A stretch of DNA of 64,000 nt from Affinundibacterium amnicola (GCF_014284275.1 NZ_JACOFU010000005.1:62001-126000), one strand, 5' to 3'; positions 48,079 to 54,079 are shown, counted from the stretch's first letter. A program made the numbers and translations. Notes: a model not told the origin generated them from the sequence alone.

Positions 48079-48513
48079 TTAATCGGGATGAACGCCTCCA
48101 CCAGCCCAAACACCTGTATATAGCCAATCTTCGAAGTACCAAAGCCATTCAGTAGTCCAAGGTATGAACGTATCTGTAAATTTCATTTGCGGTAGCCATT
48201 CTCTTTTTCGCGGGTACCATAAACATAACTTGGTACCTTTTCCCTTATGGGTATAGATATGGGGAAGTTTTCTATTCTCAGCAATCAATTCGAGGTCTGG
48301 TGACAAGACTATTAACTCTGGAATTCGAGCGTCCGGTGTTACGCGCAAGAGACATTCATAACTTCTTGAAAAGTGACTTGGTGAGGTTGTGAATTTGTAG
48401 TGTAATTCGCGCCCAGACCAAATTTTGACCTCAGAATTAGGCAGGTCTAATCGTTTCAATTCGATTGCTCGTTGAGCCAATGATAAATTTCTTTGTGCAG
48501 GATGATTCATCAT
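48079..48513 (-). CDS. CBASS stand-alone E2-like conjugating protein (type II-short)
   Basis: The 144-residue protein has the CBASS E2-like pattern: 'LHYKFTTSPSHFSRSYECLLRV', 'PELIVLSPDLEL', the catalytic Cys97 in 'GTKLCLWYPRKREW', and 'IPWTTEWLWYFEDWLYTGVWAGGG'. Its ATG overlaps the CD-NTase stop (ATGATG/TGA), so the two are translationally coupled. In type II-short CBASS, a lone E2 without E1 or JAB acts on the CD-NTase C-terminus to raise its activity. No E1 or JAB gene is nearby. Confidence 0.88.
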   Translation of the reverse strand: MMNHPAQRNLSLAQRAIELKRLDLPNSEVKIWSGRELHYKFTTSPSHFSRSYECLLRVTPDARIPELIVLSPDLELIAENRKLPHIYTHKGKGTKLCLWYPRKREWLPQMKFTDTFIPWTTEWLWYFEDWLYTGVWAGGGVHPD

Positions 48514-49766
48514 TTCGATCCGAAAAATGTATGAGGTCGAGCTTGCACACTGATTGGCGCTGAAGCAGCAGTAATTATGGAAATTTTTCCTACATCTTTT
48601 AGCCCACTAAATTTGTCGGATTCAATTCGTTGAATTGCTGTAACAGCTCGTTCACCAAAGGCATCTCTGATTCGCTCCAATAAAACATTCATTCCATATC
48701 GACCTTCTATCGCTTCGAGCAATCCACGTAAGTCACTAACCAGACGCTCATGCCACCAAATAAATGCAGCTTGTTTCGTTGGTGTGTTCATACCGCTAGC
48801 AAGGTTGTCGTTTGGAGCAGAAGGATTTTCTAACACCCATTCTTCGGTGCCATCTGGGTAGACGTTTCTTTGAAATGCTGTTGGCATGTCTTCCACAATG
48901 TCCAGCATGAGATCAAGCGGGCTAAAGTGTTCATTTATTGCATTTTTGGCGTAACACATCGCCGCCAAAGATGTAATAAAGGTCGAAGACGGTATTAGGT
49001 TTTGATCTATGCCTTCCGAAGAAAACGCCAGATTTCGATGCAATTTCATAATCTGAACCAACCGACTCAGTAGGCGGTTGAAAACTTCCTGTGGTTCGGA
49101 CAAAGGCATAATTTCCGCCCTTACACTGTCAAATGTCTTTGTTAGTGCCTCCATCGCTATATAGCGAGGAGAAATTGCAGCAATTTCGTCAAAAAATTTT
49201 GCGTACCCCCGTGGGTTAGTGGAGTCATACAACTTCAATTTGCGGTCAGGAATTCTTCCATGCGTATCGCCGAAACGTGTCGCCAACATTGGATCGTCAA
49301 TAATTGGTGCAATATCAGCGCACATTCCACCTGCATATTCCAATGTGATACAACGCTCCCAACGTTTGATCCCAAGTTGATGCTTATCTGCATATCGACT
49401 AAGTGCATCGCCAAGATTTTTTAGAAGCAAAGATGGGCCATTTTCACCGCCATATTTCAGCATTGCACGTCGATCCAAGCGCGCAACAAGGTCAATATCA
49501 AAACCGTCTCTCGAATTATTCATTGGCCGAATAATTGTTCCAAGTTGGCGCGATCCTTGAGGGTGAATATGTTGAAGTAAGTCTGAAAATTCGGGGCATT
49601 CGGACAGAAAATCACCTGTACTTCGGTAAGAAGATTCCAAAGAATCCAACTGTGTTGCTGTTGGTTCATTGTTTCGCGCTATTGCATCGATAAGATAAAA
49701 AAACCGCGCGGATGAATTTGTCGAGATGTGAGCCCTATTTGAAAAAATAGAAATGTTCTTGTTCAT
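48510..49766 (-). CDS. CBASS CD-NTase (cGAS/DncV-like nucleotidyltransferase)
   Basis: I start at the ATG at 49764-49766, with AAGGAAAG upstream; a TTG six codons earlier is possible. The ~418-residue protein has the polymerase-beta-like core: Gly71-Ser72 in 'HPQGSRQLGTIIRP', metal Asp90 and Asp92 in 'DGFDIDLV', and the third Asp151 in 'GGMCADIAPIID'. CD-NTases make cyclic di- or trinucleotides on phage infection. The product cannot be predicted here. The C-terminus (RPHTFFGSK) is the presumed conjugation site of the E2 protein next door. First gene of the defence operon. Confidence 0.9.
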   Translation of the reverse strand: MNKNISIFSNRAHISTNSSARFFYLIDAIARNNEPTATQLDSLESSYRSTGDFLSECPEFSDLLQHIHPQGSRQLGTIIRPMNNSRDGFDIDLVARLDRRAMLKYGGENGPSLLLKNLGDALSRYADKHQLGIKRWERCITLEYAGGMCADIAPIIDDPMLATRFGDTHGRIPDRKLKLYDSTNPRGYAKFFDEIAAISPRYIAMEALTKTFDSVRAEIMPLSEPQEVFNRLLSRLVQIMKLHRNLAFSSEGIDQNLIPSSTFITSLAAMCYAKNAINEHFSPLDLMLDIVEDMPTAFQRNVYPDGTEEWVLENPSAPNDNLASGMNTPTKQAAFIWWHERLVSDLRGLLEAIEGRYGMNVLLERIRDAFGERAVTAIQRIESDKFSGLKDVGKISIITAASAPISVQARPHTFFGSK

Positions 49767-50022
49767 TGGAAGCTTTCCTTCCAAATCATCGACAGGCTAT
49801 TTTCTAATTGGCATAAAGATATTTCGGACGAAATATCGAAAGATGAAGAGAAGTATATGCATTTACTCAAATTTTGAGCATTGCACGTAATGACACACTT
49901 TGGCATAGGAGTCTCCTTTTAACGCCAAAGCAAAGGTCATTAAATGATCAAAAAGAGCATCAGAAATCTAAAAAAAAGCGGTTGACAAACAAAAATCTCA
50001 ATCAATAACCGTTAAATTTCTC

Positions 50023-50051
50023 TTTACTGATGTACTTTCACATCATATAAT
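50023..50051 (+). promoter_or_regulatory. Sigma-70-type promoter for the candidate small RNA
   Basis: TTTACT (50023-50028) and a perfect TATAAT (50046-50051) are 17 bp apart. The predicted start is about 50058. No coding frame follows before a terminator, so this looks like an RNA-gene promoter. Confidence 0.6.
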
Positions 50052-50057
50052 TTCCTT

Positions 50058-50170
50058 CGCTGTTAAGAAAAACAAGCGCTCGCATAGGTCCGCCAAGATT
50101 CAATGCTAGCGCTTTGACAATGTTTCGAAAGATAACCGGCATGCCATCGGCATTGCCGGTTTTTCTTTTT
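50058..50170 (+). ncRNA. Candidate structured small RNA upstream of the CBASS operon
   Basis: About 113 nt lie between a good promoter and a strong intrinsic terminator. An internal stem pairs AAGCGCT (50074-50080) with AGCGCTT (50108-50114). The terminator stem pairs ACCGGCA (50135-50141) with TGCCGGT (50154-50160), followed by TTTTCTTTTT. No start codon with a ribosome site occurs. It is divergent from the CD-NTase gene, 290 bp away. No known RNA family is recognised. Confidence 0.5.
50131..50170 (+). terminator. Terminator of the candidate small RNA
   Basis: The hairpin ACCGGCA...TGCCGGT followed by TTTTTCTTTTT at 50160-50170 is a typical intrinsic terminator. Confidence 0.8.
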
Positions 50171-50184
50171 CTAACGCCACAATT

Positions 50185-50211
50185 TTAGCACTCAATAACA
50201 AAGAGTGCTAA
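50185..50211. promoter_or_regulatory. Perfect CIRCE element (HrcA operator)
   Basis: TTAGCACTC (50185-50193), a 9-nt spacer (AATAACAAA) and GAGTGCTAA (50203-50211) match the CIRCE consensus at all 18 defined positions. CIRCE is bound by the heat-shock repressor HrcA, usually before groES, dnaK or related genes. No chaperone gene lies within reach on either strand here; the nearest intact leftward genes are the CBASS operon 420 bp away. Confidence 0.85.
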
Positions 50212-50463
50212 CAAAATTAAAAATATTTCCATTTCCCCTAAATAATATCGATTTAAAAGCCATTTGAGGCCATTTTTAGCCGCTTTTTACCATTTGGTAT
50301 AGTCAGCAATCAATTCAGGCCAGCACCCTAAAAACACCTTTAGATTACTTTAGACGACTTATGTCATAAACCTTATTCTATCTGAAATATTTATGGCATT
50401 ACAGAATATACTGTGTATCCAATCAGGTCAACCAATGGCAATTTATTGCTTTTTGGAATTAAT

Positions 50464-50677
50464 CTATTTGTGAAGCCCTCCTTTGCGAGTTGCTTGCCGC
50501 TTAATTTCTTTTACCTTCTCTAGATCAGGAGCAATCGCTTTCAATCGCTCGACTAACCCTGATAAATCGTATTCATTACTGATTTTCCCTTGATTAGCAG
50601 CGCGTCGTTCGATACGCTTTACCAAACCCGCCTTTTCTAGGTCTGCGATATGACGTTGAATTTGGCGCGTACCTAGT
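50464..50677 (-). pseudogene. 3' fragment of an HTH (replication/plasmid-type) protein, cut by a transposon end
   Basis: The minus frame reads 'LGTRQIQRHIADLEKAGLVK', 'RRAANQGKISNEYDLSGL', 'VKEIKRQATRKGGLHK' and stops at 50464-50466. This is the winged-helix end of a DNA-binding protein type common on plasmids and prophages. The upstream half is absent because the sequence changes at 50678 to the TGTAAAGATT end repeat. It is thus a relic that marks an insertion point. Confidence 0.75.
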
Positions 50678-50767
50678 TGTAAAGATTGGAGTTAAATGAG
50701 AAAGTTGGCACTAAGTGAGAACATTTTTTAGCTAAAAATTTGGAATTTTCTTAGCAAAATAATTCAT
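50678..50767 (+). repeat. Transposon-end-like repeat, type 2, copy A
   Basis: It starts TGTAAAGATTGGAG, carries AAATGAGAAAG (50694) and TAAGTGAGAAC (50712) about 19 bp apart, then an AT-rich tail ending AATTCAT. It shares about 90 bp of layout with copies at 54815 and 57873. It cuts an HTH gene at its first base. Confidence 0.75.
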
Positions 50768-50872
50768 ACCAAAAAATTGAAATTGGAAACGCGGAAATAT
50801 TAGCGTCCGAAGTATTTGAGTTTATTTATAGGTTTCTGCCAAAAAACTAATTGTGGACAAAATCCTCTAAAG

Positions 50873-51169
50873 CTAATTTTTTATTTTTTCGACTTTAAAT
50901 AGCTCACTTATTTGACACTGAAAAATATCTAAGAAAATCTCGATAAATTCCACTTTCCAATGATCGGCACGGTTATCTACAATCCGCGATAGCTGGGAAT
51001 GGGAAACGGCGACCTGCTTGGATATTAATAAGCGATGAAGCGCGGCAACGGATTTGATACCTCGTTCGGCCATTAGCTCGTTGATTCGCAATTTTACTTT
51101 GGGATGTGATGACACTAGGGGGCTTGATGTCCCTGTCTCTACTAGACTGGGTAATGATTTAGATGGCAT
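50873..51169 (-). CDS. XRE/Cro-type HTH regulator
   Basis: I use the ATG at 51167-51169 (GAGG 7 nt upstream) rather than a GTG four codons before. The ~98-residue protein has a Cro-like HTH ('KLRINELMAERGIKSVAALHRLLISKQVAVSHSQLSRIVDN') and ends with 'IFQCQISELFKVE'. It is small enough to be a TA antitoxin or an element control gene, and it faces away from the small gene at 51346 across two palindromes. Confidence 0.75.
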   Translation of the reverse strand: MPSKSLPSLVETGTSSPLVSSHPKVKLRINELMAERGIKSVAALHRLLISKQVAVSHSQLSRIVDNRADHWKVEFIEIFLDIFQCQISELFKVEKIKN

Positions 51170-51207
51170 ATCGAACCTCACTTCGAAGAGGCGAAATTAT
51201 ACATCAA

Positions 51208-51264
51208 ATGACGATTCTTCGCATTTGTTGCAAAAAATCGTCATCCCATGCAAATATTTTGCAT
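51208..51264. promoter_or_regulatory. Two palindromes in the XRE divergent promoter
   Basis: ATGACGATT (51208-51216) is inverted at 51236-51244, and ATGCAAATATTTTGCAT (51248-51264) is a 17-bp palindrome. Both lie between the XRE gene and the divergent small gene, fitting operator sites. Confidence 0.55.
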
Positions 51265-51345
51265 TAAATGCTTGTTTTTATTTTTGTGGCATGGCATAGT
51301 TCAGTCATCGCAACACCGAACACTTTTTTAATTTTAGGATTTATC

Positions 51346-51591
51346 GTGAAAACAGCATTGCTCCCAAAACTGATACAAAAACTGCGCACAACTGCGCTGC
51401 GTTTTGTCGCGGCGAGCAAATCACTCACGACCACGCAGCGCCATACAGCGCATTCCATCAATTCAATTAATTCGCCAGTCGCATTCAATGAGTGTGAGAT
51501 GACCAATGAATTTAGCCCCTTAAGTTATCAAGGGAAGCCGTACCAACAAAGCAGACGAGGGCCTAGCCCTGAAATCGCTGGAGCAACTTAA
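51346..51591 (+). CDS. Small hypothetical protein divergent from XRE regulator
   Basis: A GTG at 51346 with AGGA 7 nt upstream opens an 81-residue frame (MKTALLPKLIQKLRTTALRF...); a longer frame from 51268 lacks a ribosome site. The protein is basic and rich in Ser/Thr/Asn with no known domain. An intrinsic terminator follows 24 bp after the stop, which supports expression. Function unknown. Confidence 0.4.
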   Translation: MKTALLPKLIQKLRTTALRFVAASKSLTTTQRHTAHSINSINSPVAFNECEMTNEFSPLSYQGKPYQQSRRGPSPEIAGAT

Positions 51592-51614
51592 AAGTTGACC
51601 AGAGATAGAAGCTC

Positions 51615-51655
51615 AAAAAGCTCGGATGCCTAAACGCTCCGAGCTTTTTTGTTTT
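51615..51655 (+). terminator. Terminator upstream of the tRNA array
   Basis: AAAAAGCTCGGA (51615-51626) pairs with TCCGAGCTTTTT (51638-51649), followed by more T residues. It isolates the small gene from the tRNA array. Confidence 0.85.
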
Positions 51656-51823
51656 TAACGATCTCATAACGCAGATCGAATTTTTGTAGTGAAACCCGCT
51701 GAAAGGCGGTCGTGCCGTAATCATCGGAACCACACGGGATTTCTTTAACAATCTAGGAAGATCAATATTATTCGCTTTAGTGTCTTGCTCATTATTTGGG
51801 TTCGGCACTTTAGCTAATAATGT

Positions 51824-51897
51824 GCGGGTATAACTCAACGGTAGAGCTGAAGCTTTCCAAGCTTATGACAAGGGTTCGACTCCCTTTACCCGCTCCA
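51824..51897 (+). tRNA. tRNA-Gly (anticodon TCC)
   Basis: Acceptor GCGGGTA pairs with TACCCGC, the anticodon loop is TTTCCAA, the T-arm has GGTTCGACTCC, and CCA is encoded. First member of the island array. Confidence 0.9.
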
Positions 51898-51945
51898 TTC
51901 TAAAAGTCTCTTAGCTTGATTGAGCTAGGGGATTTCTAGAATGAT

Positions 51946-52020
51946 GAACCGTTCGACTTCAGGTGAGGTCAGCGCCCTTTCAAGGCGCATAGATGGGTTC
52001 GATCCCCATACGGTTTACCA
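51946..52020 (+). tRNA. tRNA-Glu (anticodon TTC)
   Basis: Acceptor GAACCGT pairs with ACGGTTT (first pair G-T), anticodon loop CTTTCAA between GCGCC and GGCGC, T-arm GGGTTCGATCCCC and encoded CCA. Confidence 0.88.
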
Positions 52021-52022
52021 CT

Positions 52023-52106
52023 GGGTCAATATGCCGCTAAGGACGCGGGGCAGTCTGTAAAACTGTTGCAATTGCTGGCTAGGATCGTTACCTAGGTGAC
52101 CCACCA
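52023..52106 (+). tRNA. tRNA-Tyr (anticodon GTA), divergent T-loop
   Basis: A long variable arm and the anticodon loop CTGTAAA identify Tyr. Acceptor GGGTCAA pairs with GTGACCC except at the last pair. The T-loop reads ATCGTTA instead of TTCRANY, an unusual feature that could weaken maturation. CCA is encoded. Only 2 nt separate it from tRNA-Glu. Confidence 0.75.
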
Positions 52107-52114
52107 AAAAACAT

Positions 52115-52191
52115 CGGAGTGTAGCGCAGCCTGGTAGCGCATCTGCTTTGGGAGCAGAGGGTCCAAGGTTCAAATCCTTGCACTCCGACCA
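52115..52191 (+). tRNA. tRNA-Pro (anticodon TGG)
   Basis: Acceptor CGGAGTG pairs with CACTCCG; anticodon loop TTTGGGA; T-arm AAGGTTCAAATCCTT; CCA encoded. Confidence 0.92.
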
Positions 52192-52215
52192 CAATTAATA
52201 AGAAGAAAAATAACA

Positions 52216-52449
52216 ATGTTTAAGATTTATTGGACTGAGCTCCAAGAGAACGAGGCAACGGCCTTATTTAAAGACTTTACGGGAGATGGATTGACCGACG
52301 CCTTGCAATTTGCAGAATTATTGAGAAAGCGTCGACGTGAAGGTGAAGACATACGGCACGTTGTACTGTCATCAGAAAACCCCAACTCTGTTGGGGAACC
52401 GGGTGTTGCGGCACCGTCACCATCCTATTCATGGAAGAAACGTCGCTAA
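52216..52449 (+). CDS. Small phage-type hypothetical protein within the tRNA array
   Basis: The 77-residue frame starts 'MFKIYWTELQENEATALFKD' and ends 'SENPNSVGEPGVAAPS...YSWKKRR'. Similar short proteins with a 'SENPN.VGKPGV...YDWKKRR' tail are, as I recall, common in tailed phages and plasmids, but I cannot confirm this here. It lies between tRNA-Pro and tRNA-Phe. The ribosome site is weak. It suggests that the array came from a phage-like source. Confidence 0.6.
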   Translation: MFKIYWTELQENEATALFKDFTGDGLTDALQFAELLRKRRREGEDIRHVVLSSENPNSVGEPGVAAPSPSYSWKKRR

Positions 52450-52456
52450 AGTACAT

Positions 52457-52532
52457 GCAGAAATAGCTCAGACGGTAGAGCGCAGGTTTGAAGAACCTGG
52501 CGTCGAAGGTTCAAATCCTTCTTTCTGCACCA
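52457..52532 (+). tRNA. tRNA-Phe (anticodon GAA)
   Basis: Acceptor GCAGAAA pairs with TTTCTGC; anticodon loop TTGAAGA between CAGGT and ACCTG; CCA encoded. Confidence 0.92.
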
Positions 52533-52539
52533 AAACCAT

Positions 52540-52615
52540 GGGGATATAGCTCAGATGGTAGAGCACCTGCTTTGCAAGCAGACCGTCGTCGGTTCGAATC
52601 CGACTTTCTCCACCA
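52540..52615 (+). tRNA. tRNA-Ala (anticodon TGC)
   Basis: Acceptor GGGGATA/TTTCTCC retains the G3-T70 wobble that marks tRNA-Ala but has a T-T mismatch at pair 6. Anticodon loop TTTGCAA; CCA encoded. Confidence 0.88.
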
Positions 52616-52639
52616 TTTTCATTATCAAGGGAGTAAAAC

Positions 52640-52843
52640 ATGAAGCAAAAGAGCATGGTGCCTCGCAATCCTTATGCGATGGTCGCCAAAACAAAAAAAG
52701 CGGGCGCACATCGAAAACCATTTAAATCGTTGCGTCGTCAAGAAAAAATCCAACTACGGATGTGTAGCTCAACTGGCCAGAGCACTCGACTTTTAATCGA
52801 TAGGTTGCGGATTCGAGTTCCGCCACATCCACCAAAAATTTAA
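52640..52843 (+). CDS. Small basic protein running through tRNA-Lys
   Basis: GGGAG lies 7 nt before the ATG. The first ~40 residues (MKQKSMVPRNPYAMVAKTKK AGAHRKPFKSLRRQEKIQLR) look like a small basic phage protein; the frame then continues in full through tRNA-Lys (52758-52834) and stops at 52841. The real protein probably once ended before the tRNA, and the tRNA gene was joined to it. Whether it is translated is unknown. Confidence 0.5.
   Translation: MKQKSMVPRNPYAMVAKTKKAGAHRKPFKSLRRQEKIQLRMCSSTGQSTRLLIDRLRIRVPPHPPKI
52758..52834 (+). tRNA. tRNA-Lys (anticodon TTT)
   Basis: Acceptor GGATGTG pairs with CACATCC; anticodon loop CTTTTAA; T-arm GCGGATTCGAGTTCCGC; CCA encoded. Confidence 0.92.
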
Positions 52844-52890
52844 TCAAAGCCTCATTACTAATGCGTAGGCGGTTTTAATTAATTTTTTGA

Positions 52891-52966
52891 TTCTCGATAG
52901 CTCAGCCGGCAGAGCGACGCACTGTTAATGCGTATGTCCGTGGTTCGATCCCACGTCGAGGAGCCA
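52891..52966 (+). tRNA. tRNA-Asn (anticodon GTT)
   Basis: Acceptor TTCTCGA pairs with TCGAGGA (one T-G); anticodon loop CTGTTAA between ACGCA and TGCGT; CCA encoded. Confidence 0.92.
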
Positions 52967-52970
52967 GTTT

Positions 52971-53048
52971 AGGGGGTTAGCCAAGTGGTCTAAGGCATCT
53001 GGTTTTGAACCAGACATTTCGAAGGTTCGAATCCTTCATCCCCTGCCA
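52971..53048 (+). tRNA. tRNA-Gln (anticodon TTG)
   Basis: Acceptor AGGGGGT pairs with ATCCCCT; anticodon loop TTTTGAA between CTGG and CCAG; discriminator G and encoded CCA. Confidence 0.92.
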
Positions 53049-53055
53049 AATATTC

Positions 53056-53122
53056 GTTCCTTTAGCTTAGACGGGTAGAGAGCGTAGCGGGGTCGTCGGT
53101 TCGATTCCGGCAAGGAACACCA
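53056..53122 (+). tRNA. Aberrant tRNA lacking the anticodon arm
   Basis: The acceptor (GTTCCTT/AAGGAAC), a D-arm and a canonical T-arm (GTCGG TTCGATT CCGGC) with encoded CCA are intact, but only about six nucleotides lie where the 17-nt anticodon arm should be; total length is 67 nt. It cannot decode. It is either a deletion pseudogene or a tRNA-shaped decoy. Discriminator A and the variable region recall tRNA-Val, but isotype cannot be fixed. Confidence 0.7.
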
Positions 53123-53140
53123 ATTTTAAGCGTATTTTGG

Positions 53141-53217
53141 GGTGGCTATAGCTCAGTTGGCAGAGCTCTAGATTGTGATTCTGGTGGTCATCGGTTCGAT
53201 TCCGATTAGTCACCCCA
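53141..53217 (+). tRNA. tRNA-His (anticodon GTG)
   Basis: It has the extra 5' G (G-1) facing C73, the His identity mark; acceptor GTGGCTA pairs with TAGTCAC; anticodon loop TTGTGAT; CCA encoded. Confidence 0.92.
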
Positions 53218-53241
53218 AAGTACGTTTCTTCTACAAACAGC

Positions 53242-53318
53242 AGATGTGTAGCTCAGTTGGTAAGAGCGCCGTGTTGATAACGCGGAGGTCCTTGATTCGA
53301 GTTCAAGTACATCTACCA
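53242..53318 (+). tRNA. tRNA-Ile (anticodon GAT)
   Basis: Acceptor AGATGTG pairs with TACATCT; anticodon loop TTGATAA between CCGTG and CGCGG; CCA encoded. Confidence 0.92.
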
Positions 53319-53327
53319 AGAATTAAT

Positions 53328-53401
53328 GCGTGGTTGCGAGAGAGGTCTAATCGCGCGGATTGCAAATCCGTTGTTCGTCAGTTCGAATCTGACATCACGC
53401 T
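53328..53401 (+). tRNA. tRNA-Cys (anticodon GCA), CCA not encoded
   Basis: Acceptor GCGTGGT pairs with ATCACGC; anticodon loop TTGCAAA; discriminator T as in Cys tRNAs. The genome reads TCA after it, so CCA must be added. Confidence 0.88.
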
Positions 53402-53410
53402 TCAATTTAT

Positions 53411-53486
53411 CTCGCCTTAGCTCAGTTGGAGGAGCGCGACGCTACGAACGTCGAGGACGCAAGTTCGAATCTTGCAGGCGGGTCCA
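53411..53486 (+). tRNA. tRNA-Arg (anticodon ACG)
   Basis: Acceptor CTCGCCT pairs with AGGCGGG (one T-G); anticodon loop CTACGAA between CGACG and CGTCG; CCA encoded. A34 would be read as inosine after TadA editing. Confidence 0.92.
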
Positions 53487-53491
53487 ATTAT

Positions 53492-53557
53492 GCCGCGCAG
53501 ACGAAAGTCGGTGATCCCTCACGATTGCTTTGTCCATGTTGGACAAGCGCGGCACCA
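53492..53557 (+). ncRNA. Non-canonical cloverleaf-like RNA with 7-bp acceptor and CCA
   Basis: GCCGCGC (53492-53498) pairs perfectly with GCGCGGC (53547-53553), followed by A and CCA as in a tRNA. Inside are three hairpins in the order of a cloverleaf: GAC-GAAA-GTC (500-509, GNRA loop), GTGA-TCCC-TCAC (511-522) and TTGTCC-ATGTT-GGACAA (530-546). No TTCRANY T-loop and no 7-nt anticodon loop exist. It sits between tRNA-Arg and tRNA-Ser at normal spacing. Function unknown. Confidence 0.55.
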
Positions 53558-53571
53558 GATCTATGTTTTTC

Positions 53572-53660
53572 GGAAGGTTCGCATAATGGTAGTGCACCGG
53601 ATTGCTAATCCGGCGATCTCGAAAGAGGTTATGTGAGTTCGATCCTCGCACCTTCCGCCA
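53572..53660 (+). tRNA. tRNA-Ser (anticodon GCT)
   Basis: Acceptor GGAAGGT pairs with ACCTTCC; anticodon loop TTGCTAA; long variable arm (CTCGAAAGAG); discriminator G; CCA encoded. Confidence 0.9.
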
Positions 53661-53675
53661 GTCATTTTATTTTAA

Positions 53676-53751
53676 GCCGGTTTAGCTCAGATGGTAGAGC
53701 GCCTGATTTGTAATCAGGATGTCGCGAGTTCGAATCTTGCAACCGGCACCA
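53676..53751 (+). tRNA. tRNA-Thr (anticodon TGT)
   Basis: Acceptor GCCGGTT pairs with AACCGGC; anticodon loop TTTGTAA; CCA encoded. Confidence 0.92.
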
Positions 53752-53758
53752 GGTTTAT

Positions 53759-53846
53759 GGAAGTGTGGCAGAGTGGTCTATTGCATCGGTCTTGAAAACC
53801 GAAGGGTCGAAAGGCTCCGTGAGTTCGAATCTCACCACTTCCTCCA
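53759..53846 (+). tRNA. tRNA-Ser (anticodon TGA)
   Basis: Acceptor GGAAGTG pairs with CACTTCC; anticodon loop CTTGAAA; long variable arm; CCA encoded. Confidence 0.9.
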
Positions 53847-53855
53847 ACATTAAGT

Positions 53856-53915
53856 CGTCATCGCATCGGTGTCGGCGCTGGCAGTTAGCAGATAGCTTTC
53901 GCTGGTGACGTACCA
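53856..53915 (+). ncRNA. Possible second tRNA-like structure
   Basis: CGTCATC (53856-53862) can pair with GGTGACG (53904-53910) with one wobble, followed by TACCA. Internal hairpins are weak (AGC-TTTC-GCT at 53894-53903 and a 4-bp stem before it). It fills a wide gap between tRNA-Ser and tRNA-Leu. It may be chance. Confidence 0.25.
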
Positions 53916-53946
53916 ATGCCCTTGGGATTTTTCTGATGATCTTATG

Positions 53947-53982
53947 GCTGCCGAACATTTCGAAAGTTTATTTGTTCGGTAG
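53947..53982. other. Ten-bp-stem hairpin between tRNA-Ser and tRNA-Leu
   Basis: CTGCCGAACA pairs with TGTTCGGTAG (one wobble) around a 13-nt loop. No T-tract follows, so it is not a clear terminator. It may be a processing signal in the polycistronic tRNA transcript. Confidence 0.4.
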
Positions 53983-53992
53983 CAAACTCTAC

Positions 53993-54074
53993 GCGCAAAT
54001 GGTGGAACGGTAGACACGCTAGTCTTAGGAACTAGTACTTCGGTGTGAGAGTTCGAATCTCTCTTTGCGCACCA
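53993..54074 (+). tRNA. tRNA-Leu (anticodon TAG)
   Basis: Acceptor GCGCAAA pairs with TTTGCGC; anticodon loop CTTAGGA between CTAGT and ACTAG; long variable arm; CCA encoded. Confidence 0.92.
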
Positions 54075-54079
54075 AATAT

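Noticed and set aside
50212-50463. Chaperone gene or remnant downstream of the CIRCE element
   Set aside because: Translation of both strands shows nothing like GroES, DnaK or GrpE; a short ATG frame at about 50395 has no family resemblance.
51563-51838. Minus-strand 91-residue frame next to the tRNA array
   Set aside because: It overlaps the terminator at 51615 and the start of tRNA-Gly, has no ribosome site and no recognisable domain.
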